Source of the DNA: an uncultured Desulfobacterium sp.
GTDB taxonomy: Bacteria > Desulfobacterota > Desulfobacteria > Desulfobacterales > Desulfobacteraceae
Length of the DNA: 8,251 nucleotides
Reading direction: 5' to 3'
Assembly: GCA_937124525.1 (NCBI GenBank)
Contig: CAKZLA010000435.1
Location: 1 to 8,251 of the forward strand
Shown here: piece by piece, positions 1 to 5,523 of the stretch
Layout: each line of letters opens with the position of its first letter
How positions within the stretch are numbered: the stretch's first letter is position 1
Position numbers and translations under genes: made by a program
The notes under the pieces: generated by a model
What the model was told of the DNA's origin: nothing
Database searches by the model: none
Seen by the model: the letters and a program-made list of their open reading frames with translations, nothing else

Positions 1-2
1 CT

Positions 3-161
3 TTACATAAAAATTCAATAAAGTCTCAACATATGTCCCAAAAAATCGTTGATACTTTTTTATGGCAAACTCCCAATGAATATGGGTACAACCTGGAAAA
101 GCGTCGAACTAAAAGTGAAAAACATAAAATTTATCAAAAAAAATTGAATCATCATTCATAG
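3..161 (+). CDS. possible 3' end of an unrecognised gene, cut by the left edge
   Basis: This frame is open from the window edge to a TAG at 159-161, about 52 codons in very AT-rich DNA. An internal ATG lies at 33, giving a 42-residue reading that begins MSQKIVDTFLW and ends in a lysine/histidine-rich basic tail. I recognise no domain. The opposite strand is also open here (plus 108 back to 1, reading into FDAFPGCTHIHWEF and on to the edge) and looks equally protein-like, so the coding strand is uncertain. It could be the tail of a gene or mobile-element remnant lying mainly to the left, or chance. Low confidence. Confidence 0.22.
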   Translation, partial: LHKNSIKSQHMSQKIVDTFLWQTPNEYGYNLEKRRTKSEKHKIYQKKLNHHS

Positions 162-411
162 CTTGTCAATAGTCAATAACGCCAAACTTGCATTGTGAGA
201 ATTATGCGAACTTGTCAATTCATAAAGTCATATTGACGTTTGCAGACGTCATTCAAAACAATTCAATCAATATAGACACATGTTTTAATTGTCAATATAT
301 TTCTCAAACTTCCTACACAACTCTCCTTGTATAACTGCCATGAACAGATCTGAAATTCCACATAGGCTTATCCAGAACAAAACATAAAAAAACAAATATT
401 ATGAACTTATT

Positions 412-573
412 GTGGAGCTACGACATACCCGGGAATTCACCACGACAGATGCTGCAAACAAGGTCTATATAGCTGCCACGGGCAAACCGCATGGGGGACC
501 TGGGCCTGCCACAACGAAGCATGAAAGAATATTAGGCATGCCCACTCTTTCATATAAACCCACATGGCTGTAA
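412..573 (+). pseudogene. possible remnant of an unrecognised gene
   Basis: This frame is open from 388 to the TAA at 571-573. A GTG at 412 would give a 53-residue peptide containing EFTTTDAANKV and then a Gly/Pro-rich stretch, KPHGGPGPATTKHE. The amino-acid composition looks natural, and the DNA is GC-richer than the surrounding sequence, as if it were a fragment of a former gene. There is no Shine-Dalgarno sequence before the GTG, no upstream continuation past the stop at 385-387, and no family that I recognise. It may be a piece of a decayed transposase or another accessory gene, or a chance ORF. Confidence 0.2.
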
Positions 574-811
574 CCACCAGCACAACGAAAAATAAAACTC
601 TAATAATATCAGTGTTTTTGGACGGAGTTTCATATAAACACCAGATGCAAATCCAATTATATATTAACCTAACCTGGACAAGCCAGAGCCAAAAAGGTTT
701 TGTTGATTCTCTTGCCAAAATAAGAAATAAGAATCCAAGGAAGGGTGTTGGGTCTCCTCAGTCGAGTTTTTTAAATTCATGCGTCAGCACACTGATTAAA
801 CTCGTATGCCA

Positions 812-841
812 TTGAAAGACGGTAATTACTTGTGCTATAGT
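812..841 (+). promoter_or_regulatory. sigma70-type promoter with extended -10
   Basis: A -35 TTGAAA (812-817, 5/6) is followed by an 18-base spacer and a -10 TATAGT (836-841, 5/6). The TGC directly before the -10 makes it an extended -10 element. Transcription would start near 848, leaving an untranslated leader of about 75 bases before the cytochrome b start at 925. It is the best promoter match upstream of the redox gene cluster and probably drives it. Confidence 0.5.
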
Positions 842-924
842 AAAGGCTGACAGAGACTAAGGACGCTGATACAGCATCCATCGTTCTTGCAATGCAGTAA
901 ACCTTATATGCTGGTGAGTAAAAC

Positions 925-1686
925 ATGCTTTTAGTAGAATTATTTCATGACATCATCCGAGGTCCCTTGGCCCTGTCGGCATTCCTTATCTTTTTCACAG
1001 GAACTACATACCAGGTATTACGTTTTTTTTCACTCAGCAAAAAAATTCATAAACCCCAATCCAAACCCTTCCAGCTATCCAAAAACTTCTCCATCACCAA
1101 ACCTGTGATAAAATCCAGGGCCCAGCGGCTTGCAGCCATCAAGGTCTCCGTTATAGGTGTACATCCAGTAATGACTATAGTAACGTCTATTTTTCATCTC
1201 TGTCTTGTTGCCACCCCGCTCTTGCTTTTGGGGCATAATGAACTTATTCGTGAATCATGGGGAATAAGCTTTTTCAGCCTGCCGGAGAGTCTTACGGATA
1301 TAATGACACAGGTGGTTATAGGCTGTACCCTGTTTTTTCTTTTCCGGCGAATACTTATTGCAAAGGTCAGATCCATTACTACGGTTTCCGATTATCTTAT
1401 TCTTCTTTTAACGGCCGCGCCTTTTATAACCGGATTTTTTGCCTTTCATCAAACCCATGACTATGAACCGGTTATTCTCCTGCACATGCTCTCTGGCGAA
1501 TTGATGCTTATCCTGTTACCTTTCACTAAATTGGCACATATGATATTTTTCTTTATCAATCGCTTTATCCTCCCCCATGAAAACAGTTTCGGACGCGGAA
1601 CCAGAACATGGTATTTCGGAGGACCCAGATTCAGCTTTAAAAGATGGTATTTTGGGAAAGATAAATTTGATATCGAAGAGTGGTGA
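925..1686 (+). CDS. membrane cytochrome b subunit, NarI/DsrM/TmcC-like
   Basis: A 253-residue integral membrane protein, predicted to carry two b-type hemes and pass electrons between a membrane quinone or a periplasmic cytochrome and a cytoplasmic Fe-S partner. There are five hydrophobic segments, at about residues 14-35, 84-103, 122-141, 156-174 and 184-212, as in the NarI family. Candidate heme ligands are His91 and His104 in helix 2 and His187 and His205 in helix 5. The 18-residue spacing of the last pair matches the NarI ligand pair. A basic loop (residues 39-73) follows helix 1, and the tail is aromatic and basic. The ATG start has a modest Shine-Dalgarno (GGTGAG, 913-918). The Fe-S gene and tetraheme cytochrome gene follow directly, as in the Tmc/Hmc/Ohc-type redox complexes of sulfate reducers, so I assign it as the membrane anchor of such a complex. 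The exact complex type is not certain. Confidence 0.75.
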   Translation: MLLVELFHDIIRGPLALSAFLIFFTGTTYQVLRFFSLSKKIHKPQSKPFQLSKNFSITKPVIKSRAQRLAAIKVSVIGVHPVMTIVTSIFHLCLVATPLLLLGHNELIRESWGISFFSLPESLTDIMTQVVIGCTLFFLFRRILIAKVRSITTVSDYLILLLTAAPFITGFFAFHQTHDYEPVILLHMLSGELMLILLPFTKLAHMIFFFINRFILPHENSFGRGTRTWYFGGPRFSFKRWYFGKDKFDIEEW

Positions 1687-1693
1687 TATTTTC

Positions 1694-1700
1694 AGGGGGA
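1694..1700 (+). promoter_or_regulatory. ribosome binding site that decides the Fe-S gene start
   Basis: AGGGGGA lies only one base before the first in-frame TTG (1702) but seven bases before the second TTG (1708). This supports 1708 as the true start of the ferredoxin-like gene. Confidence 0.6.
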
Positions 1701-1707
1701 TTTGATC

Positions 1708-2088
1708 TTGAACGAAATAGCAGATGCAGTTGATGTTAAAAAAATTAGGAAAACCCTTAACAGAAACAAAACGCAAATCAATTTATCGCTTAAACTATGC
1801 GTTCATTGTACCCTATGTGCTGAAAGTTGTTTCCTATATATGCACCGGGGAAAAGACCCCGTTTATATGCCTTCCCATAAATTTATAAATTCCCTGGGCA
1901 GGCTGTATAAAAAAAAAGGAGATATCGACAAAAAAGGCCTGGAGGAGATAAGAGAAATCGTCTGGGACAGGTGTGTACTCTGCACCCGGTGTTACTGCCC
2001 CATGGGTATTGATATCCCCGGAATGATTGCTCTTACCAGGGACATATGCCGTGGTCAGGGTGTACTGCCTCAATTTGATGAGGAATAA
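1708..2088 (+). CDS. small 2x[4Fe-4S] ferredoxin-like electron-transfer subunit
   Basis: A 126-residue cytoplasmic protein, numbered from the TTG at 1708. It has two cysteine clusters in the HdrC/TmcB/DsrK arrangement. The first is C31-x2-C34-x2-C37-x3-C41, where the usual Pro after the last Cys is Phe. The second is C89-x2-C92-x2-C95-x-C97-P, followed by MGIDIPGM as in HdrC-type domains. The second motif is two residues shorter than the usual CxxCxxCxxxCP. Between the two lies a lysine-rich helical linker. The protein stops soon after the second cluster and lacks the CCG (cysteine-rich) domains that make TmcB, HmcF and HdrD much longer. It begins 21 bases after the cytochrome b gene, so the two are probably co-translated partners: the Fe-S subunit would hand electrons to or from the membrane heme subunit. 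Its soluble donor is unknown; the MetV product encoded downstream is a candidate by position only. Confidence 0.78.
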   Translation: MNEIADAVDVKKIRKTLNRNKTQINLSLKLCVHCTLCAESCFLYMHRGKDPVYMPSHKFINSLGRLYKKKGDIDKKGLEEIREIVWDRCVLCTRCYCPMGIDIPGMIALTRDICRGQGVLPQFDEE

Positions 2089-2147
2089 ACGGCCTCTTTT
2101 CCACCTTGTGTGCCTTGAGGCAGAGACTGCAGAAAGAGTAGGTAATA

Positions 2148-2636
2148 ATGTATCTTAATAAAATAAAATTCTGGACAACTCTGATTCTATTTTGTGCTGT
2201 TTCATACTTCCCGGCATCATTTGCCCAATCAGAAAACATAGTACTGGATAATGACATCTCCTGTTTTCAAGAAAATGCGGACGGCACAAAAAAACGTTCG
2301 CCGGTCGTGCTTACCCATGAAGCCCATATGGATGAATTGGAATGCCTGGATTGCCACCACATCTATAAAGACGGGGAAAATATTTTAGATGAGTCAGACC
2401 TGGAAGAGGGAAATCCAGACATTGCCTGCTGCTCCTGCCATAATTCCAAATCAAAGATGGGGCTTGCGGAGGCATTCCATAATTCATGCATACCATGCCA
2501 TAATGAGATCGGTAAAAAATTCTGGATTCCCCGCAAGGGAATTCAATGGAAAGCCTTTATATCTGCGAAAGGCCAGCAAGCTCCCACCCTCTGCGGAGAG
2601 TGCCACGTAGTGCCCAGACCCTCACCTCCAAAGTGA
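2148..2636 (+). CDS. periplasmic tetraheme cytochrome c, class III (c3/TmcA-like)
   Basis: A 162-residue exported cytochrome. A signal peptide (charged start, hydrophobic residues 8-22, ASFA then Q27) predicts cleavage after residue 26. Four CxxCH heme sites are present: C66-C69-H70, C94-C97-H98, C114-C117-H118 and C149-C152-H153. Other histidines fit bis-His ligation: H57 and H60 in a THxxH stretch before heme 1, H71 directly after it (CHH), and H111 just before heme 3. This order is that of class III cytochromes c3, which exchange electrons with periplasmic hydrogenases, formate dehydrogenases and membrane redox complexes. The segment between hemes 1 and 2 is acidic, as in the acidic type II cytochrome c3 of Tmc complexes. 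The ATG start has a weak Shine-Dalgarno (AGTAGGT). It follows the Fe-S gene by 59 bases and is likely the periplasmic subunit of the same complex. Heme count is certain from sequence; the complex assignment is inferred. Confidence 0.85.
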   Translation: MYLNKIKFWTTLILFCAVSYFPASFAQSENIVLDNDISCFQENADGTKKRSPVVLTHEAHMDELECLDCHHIYKDGENILDESDLEEGNPDIACCSCHNSKSKMGLAEAFHNSCIPCHNEIGKKFWIPRKGIQWKAFISAKGQQAPTLCGECHVVPRPSPPK

Positions 2637-2684
2637 TCCAGACATCAAAATATTAATTTTCAGGTTCATACCCGGCAGGAATAA

Positions 2685-2731
2685 GGAATTCCGGAGTCAA
2701 GACTCAATCCACCGGATTGGTGAGGCTCACC
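2685..2731 (+). repeat. cluster of four adjoining inverted repeats upstream of metV
   Basis: Four perfect inverted repeats run end to end: GGAATTCC (2685-2692), GAGTC-AA-GACTC (2694-2705), CAATCC-ACC-GGATTG (2705-2719) and GGTGAG-G-CTCACC (2719-2731). A further pairing, TCCGG (2690-2694) with CCGGA (2712-2716), would compete with them. No U-run follows, so it is not a standard terminator. The cluster lies 45 bases before the metV start, in the longest gap of the operon. It could be an operator, an mRNA processing or stability element, or an unrecognised structured RNA. The repeats are seen directly; a function is not. Confidence 0.5.
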
Positions 2732-2776
2732 CCCTTCCACTGCAATTAAAAATGGACGATTGTCCAGGAGGCATAA

Positions 2777-3466
2777 TTGGTTAAAATAGAAAGAAAACCC
2801 TTTGAAGAGATCAAATCCTTTGTAAAAAAATATGACAAAATTTTAAACATCGGATGCGGAGGATGTGCATCTGTTTGCCTGGGAGGCGGCCAGAAAGAGG
2901 TCAACACCCTGAACACCGAGCTTAATTTAACTTTTAAAGCTGACCAGCTACGGACCCGGCTGAACGGCTATACTGTCGAAAGAGCATGCAACCTCAGATA
3001 TCTTGTTGAACTTGAAGAGATCGTAACCGATTATGACTGCTTGATCTCCATGGCATGCGGTGCCGGTACCCAGCTCCTTGCCGAAAAATTTTCCGATATA
3101 CCTGTTTTTCCGGCGGTAAACACGGTAGCCATCGGGATAGACAGGGATATAGGGGTGTATGAAGAAAGATGCCGTGCCTGTGGAGAATGCGTCATCGGCT
3201 ATACCGGCGGCATATGTCCCGTGACCCGGTGTGCCAAAAGCCTTTTTAACGGTCCCTGCGGCGGCGTATCCAACGGCAACTGTGAACTCAACGCCATAGC
3301 GCCCTATGATATAACCTGTGCATGGTGCGATATCTATGAACGCCTTAAAAAACAAAACCGCCTCGAAGATATTTTGAAAATTCATCAGGCGCCAGAGTGG
3401 GAAAACCAGATGCAGAGAACTATTATTCAAGAGCCCTATCGAAACAGATATTGTGAAAAGTATTAA
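2777..3466 (+). CDS. metV: MetV-like methylene-tetrahydrofolate reductase C-terminal-domain protein
   Basis: A 229-residue protein matching the MTHFR_C family, the cysteine-rich partner of MetF in the methyl branch of the Wood-Ljungdahl pathway. MetFV interconverts methylene-THF and methyl-THF in the cytoplasm; MetV relays electrons through Fe-S and zinc sites. Cysteine signatures run in order: C27-x2-C30-x3-C34; C71; C94 in an ACGAGTQ turn; C132-x2-C135-x2-C138; C147-P; C152; the family hallmark GPCGG (C161) with C169; and C181-x2-C184 followed by DIYERL. The TTG start is supported by a strong AGGAGG (2766-2771) five bases upstream. No metF is in the window, although metF and metV are often adjacent in acetogens. 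Here MetV sits 140 bases after a tetraheme cytochrome gene and 18 bases before a betaine transporter gene, which suggests methyl-group oxidation linked to membrane electron transfer. Family assignment is firm; the electron partner is inferred. Confidence 0.85.
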   Translation: MVKIERKPFEEIKSFVKKYDKILNIGCGGCASVCLGGGQKEVNTLNTELNLTFKADQLRTRLNGYTVERACNLRYLVELEEIVTDYDCLISMACGAGTQLLAEKFSDIPVFPAVNTVAIGIDRDIGVYEERCRACGECVIGYTGGICPVTRCAKSLFNGPCGGVSNGNCELNAIAPYDITCAWCDIYERLKKQNRLEDILKIHQAPEWENQMQRTIIQEPYRNRYCEKY

Positions 3467-3484
3467 TTAGCCAACGAGGAAGAT

Positions 3485-5035
3485 ATGATCGATAAGGAAT
3501 CCGGAAAATCAACAAAAAAACATCCATTAGGTCTTAAGATAAATCCACCGGTCTTTTGGATATCTGCAATTATTATAATCAGTTCCATGGTTATTAAGAT
3601 CGTCTACGGTAAAAGAATCGACCCCTTTGTTTCATTTCTCCGGTTATGGGTATGTGAATACACAGGCTGGTTTTTTGTCCTTGTGGTCAATGTGATTCTC
3701 TTCTATATTATTTTCCTATTTTTTTCCAAATATGGAAAAATGAAACTCGGCGGCCAGGAGAGTCAGCCGGAATTCAACTTTTTTTCATGGTTCTGCATGA
3801 TTTTTTGTGCTGGCATTGGCATCGGCCTTGTATTTTACGGCGCTGCTGAGCCCATTTTTCACTATCTAACCCCGCCTCCCATGGGAGTCGCAGCCAAATC
3901 AATCGAGGCGGCAAAACTCTCCATGGCTTTGACCTTTTTCCACTGGGGCTTACATGGCTGGTCCCTATATTGCCTGGTGGGACTTGGAATGGGCTTTTTT
4001 GCATTCAGCAAAAAATTACCCCTGACCATCAGCAGCGTTTTTTATCCACTTATGGGTAAAAAGATTTACGGCCCAATGGGAATTGCCATTGATATCTTCG
4101 CATGCGTGGCAACACTTTTCGGTCTGGCAACCTCCCTTGGCATGGCTGTATCCCAGATCAACGCGGGGGCAAACTATATTCTGGGAATACCTATAAACCC
4201 CACCGTCCAGATCATACTGGTTGTCGCCATCACCATCTGTGTCATCTTCTCCGTTATCGGAGGCGTCTATTCAGGGATAAAAAAACTGAGCATTATCACC
4301 ATTGTTGTGACATTTTTCCTGATGGCATTTGTCTTTGTTGCAGGCCCCACATCATTTATTCTTAACGCCATCCCCCAGAATATGGGAAATTATTTCAGCC
4401 GCTTCTGGGAAATGTCCCTCTTTACCGAAACCTTTACCCAAACCCATTGGCAAAACTCCTGGACCATCTTCTACTGGGCCTGGTGGATCACTTGGGCACC
4501 CTTTGTGGGAATGTTCATTGCCCGAATTTCCAAAGGAAGAACAATAAAAGAATTTATCCTCGGTGTTCTGGTCACCCCCACCCTGCTGGCATTTTTGTGG
4601 TTTACTGTTTTCGGCACATCTGCGCTCTACATGGAGATAATATCCCAGGATATGGGTATTTCCCTGGTAATGGACAAGGATATCTCCACCGTTATTTTTA
4701 CATTTTTTGAAAACCTGCGCCTTTCAGGCATCAGCTCCATTACCGGTATTATCCTGGCAGCTTTATTTTTCATAACTTCGTCCAACTCGGCAACCTTGGT
4801 CCTCAGCATCATGACGGCCGGGGGTAAGACCAATCCGCCCAATATTCAGCGTGTTTTCTGGGCTTCCATCCAGGGAGGTGTCGCCATAGCCCTTCTTATA
4901 TGCGGACACCTGGAATGCCTGCAATCAGCAACCCTGATTACCGGTTTGCCCCTTGCCGGGATACTGCTGGCAATGCTTTTCAGCCTTAATAAAGGGTTAA
5001 AAGAAGAGTATGATAGCGTTTATCAAAAACACTAA
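3485..5035 (+). CDS. BCCT-family sodium/betaine-type transporter
   Basis: A 516-residue inner-membrane carrier of the betaine/choline/carnitine transporter family, with about twelve hydrophobic segments. The family signature in helix 8 is clear: W326-T, then W331, W333, W334 and W337 followed by PFVGMFIARISKGR. Together with helix 4 residues W154, W159 and Y162, these reproduce the tryptophan box that binds the trimethylammonium group in BetP (W189, W194, Y197, W373, W374, W377). The glycine-rich helix 3 motif is GIGIGL (110-115) followed by YGAAEP. T431-S432 correspond to the BetP Na2-site pair, suggesting Na+ coupling. The tail after the last helix is only about 14 residues, so the long osmosensing C-terminus of BetP is absent. 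That fits uptake of a growth substrate (glycine betaine or a similar quaternary amine) better than osmoprotection. A GAGGAAG Shine-Dalgarno precedes the ATG, 18 bases after metV, so the two are probably co-transcribed. The exact substrate is not determined. Confidence 0.9.
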   Translation: MIDKESGKSTKKHPLGLKINPPVFWISAIIIISSMVIKIVYGKRIDPFVSFLRLWVCEYTGWFFVLVVNVILFYIIFLFFSKYGKMKLGGQESQPEFNFFSWFCMIFCAGIGIGLVFYGAAEPIFHYLTPPPMGVAAKSIEAAKLSMALTFFHWGLHGWSLYCLVGLGMGFFAFSKKLPLTISSVFYPLMGKKIYGPMGIAIDIFACVATLFGLATSLGMAVSQINAGANYILGIPINPTVQIILVVAITICVIFSVIGGVYSGIKKLSIITIVVTFFLMAFVFVAGPTSFILNAIPQNMGNYFSRFWEMSLFTETFTQTHWQNSWTIFYWAWWITWAPFVGMFIARISKGRTIKEFILGVLVTPTLLAFLWFTVFGTSALYMEIISQDMGISLVMDKDISTVIFTFFENLRLSGISSITGIILAALFFITSSNSATLVLSIMTAGGKTNPPNIQRVFWASIQGGVAIALLICGHLECLQSATLITGLPLAGILLAMLFSLNKGLKEEYDSVYQKH

Positions 5036-5039
5036 ATCG

Positions 5040-5075
5040 AGGGGCAAAAAAATCTTGAATGAAAATTTTTCCCCT
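5040..5075 (+). terminator. hairpin just after the BCCT gene, possible transcription end
   Basis: AGGGG (5040-5044) pairs with CCCCT (5071-5075), and AAAAA (5046-5050) can pair with TTTTT (5066-5070) above a one-base bulge, leaving a 15-base loop. It lies four bases after the stop codon. No U-run follows the GC stem, so it is atypical as an intrinsic terminator and may only slow or process the transcript. Confidence 0.3.
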
Positions 5076-5208
5076 TCAAATACGCCGCAATTGTTCTGCC
5101 TGGCAACCCTGTCAAAATCAGCAAGCGCATCCTGGGACATGCCCGAACCGTACTGATGCCATAATTGAGGGCATGAAAAATGCGTTGGCGGGCATTGACA
5201 AGGCTTAG
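5055..5208 (+). pseudogene. short ORF or frameshifted gene remnant between operons
   Basis: A TTG at 5055, ten bases after GAGGGG, opens a 33-residue frame containing ATLSKSASASWDMPEP and ending at the TGA 5154-5156. One base out of register, the next stretch reads TDAIIEGMKNALAGIDKA and stops at TAG 5206-5208. The two pieces together read like the C-terminal part of a protein broken by a single-base frameshift. I recognise no family, and chance cannot be excluded. Confidence 0.2.
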
Positions 5209-5244
5209 TGTATTCCACATTTGGCCTTTGCAGATAAATTATTA

Positions 5245-5275
5245 TTGACAACCCTTCCAGGAAAGAGCATATAAA
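5245..5275 (+). promoter_or_regulatory. promoter of the thiamine-salvage operon
   Basis: A perfect -35 TTGACA (5245-5250) is followed by TATAAA (5270-5275, 5/6) with a 19-base spacer, slightly longer than ideal. The predicted start, near 5282, falls just before the first stem of the TPP aptamer at 5290, which is where a riboswitch transcript should begin. Confidence 0.55.
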
Positions 5276-5289
5276 GAAATTCAATAATG

Positions 5290-5379
5290 TTTGCTGGGGG
5301 AGCTTTCAAAAGCTGAGAAGGAAAATTATTTCCTGACCCTTGGAACCTGATGCGGTTAATACCGACGTAGGGAAGCGAA
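5290..5379 (+). promoter_or_regulatory. TPP riboswitch (THI element) aptamer
   Basis: The conserved core of the thiamine pyrophosphate aptamer is present: GGGGAGC (5297-5303), GCTGAGA (5312-5318), ACCCTTGGAACCTGAT (5336-5351), then CGGTTAATACCG and GTAGGGAA (5367-5374). P1 is closed by TTTGCT (5290-5295) with AGCGAA (5374-5379), five pairs plus one G-U. P3 is a short simple hairpin, AGGAAA-ATTA-TTTCCT, without the extra P3a arm. The aptamer binds TPP and controls the downstream thiM and transporter genes in cis, with TPP expected to switch expression off. The assignment is secure from the conserved motifs and the adjoining thiM gene. Confidence 0.95.
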
Positions 5380-5432
5380 TCATGTCTTATATAAGTCATT
5401 TTTCCCTATAAAAATTTAACGGTATTTTCTGC

Positions 5433-5454
5433 ACCGGATATTTCCCCCGGTTTT
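5433..5454 (+). terminator. riboswitch-controlled intrinsic terminator candidate
   Basis: ACCGG (5433-5437) pairs with CCGGT (5447-5451) around a nine-base loop, followed by a short T-run (5451-5454). An upstream CGGT (5420-5423) can pair instead with ACCG (5433-5436) and would act as antiterminator. The stem is short, so it may be weak or secondary to translational control. Confidence 0.4.
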
Positions 5455-5522
5455 GTCTGCCCCATCGGCAACCCCATCCATGGATTGGGATACACGGTTG
5501 GGCTCTCAATAATAAGGGGAAA
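5441..5522 (+). promoter_or_regulatory. Shine-Dalgarno sequestering helix of the TPP expression platform
   Basis: TTTCCCC (5441-5447) is perfectly complementary to GGGGAAA (5516-5522), which contains the thiM Shine-Dalgarno. This arm overlaps the loop and 3' arm of the terminator hairpin at 5433-5451, so the two folds exclude each other. Upstream, TTCCCTA (5402-5408) is perfectly complementary to TAGGGAA (5368-5374) in the conserved 3' strand of the aptamer, giving a helix that can form only without TPP. Complementarity is seen; the switching order is inferred. Confidence 0.45.
5514..5520 (+). promoter_or_regulatory. ribosome binding site that decides the thiM start
   Basis: AAGGGGA sits three to four bases before the ATG at 5524, whereas the in-frame TTG at 5485 has no Shine-Dalgarno. 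The ATG gives the normal ThiM N-terminus. Confidence 0.65.
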
Positions 5523-5523
5523 A

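Larger units (their letters stand above)
162..924. other. long intergenic stretch with repeats, an ORF remnant and a promoter
   Basis: No convincing intact gene lies in these 763 bases. The first half is strongly AT-rich. TTGTCAAT occurs three times (163-170, 212-219, 289-296); read on the minus strand it contains the -35-like hexamer TTGACA. Near the repeats are the inverted repeats GTCA-TAT-TGAC (227-237) and TGACG-N8-CGTCA (234-251). From about 412 to 560 the DNA becomes visibly richer in G and C and contains an ORF remnant, listed separately. The last 110 bases hold the likely promoter of the downstream operon. An ORF at 564-815 has no Shine-Dalgarno sequence and no recognisable domain. 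Confidence 0.6.

Noticed and set aside
437..718. Minus-strand 93-residue ORF with a hydrophobic middle
   Set aside because: It starts at TTG without a Shine-Dalgarno, its composition is Trp/Cys-rich and unnatural, and it shows no recognisable domain.
564..815. Plus-strand 83-residue ORF upstream of the redox operon
   Set aside because: No ribosome site before the ATG, no domain, and low-complexity polar composition; likely a chance ORF.
1..924. tRNA, CRISPR array or intact insertion sequence in the left intergenic region
   Set aside because: I found no T-arm/anticodon pattern, no regularly spaced direct repeats and no paired terminal inverted repeats around an ORF.
2641..2776. SAM, THF or cobalamin riboswitch before metV
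   Set aside because: The region has palindromes but none of the conserved core motifs of those riboswitches that I could recognise.
2948..3430. Minus-strand 160-residue ORF
   Set aside because: It lies entirely inside metV, whose cysteine motifs are unmistakable, so it is a shadow reading frame.
5485..5523. TTG at 5485 as the thiM start, adding 13 residues
   Set aside because: No Shine-Dalgarno precedes it, and the ATG at 5524 has AAGGGGA and gives the standard ThiM N-terminus.
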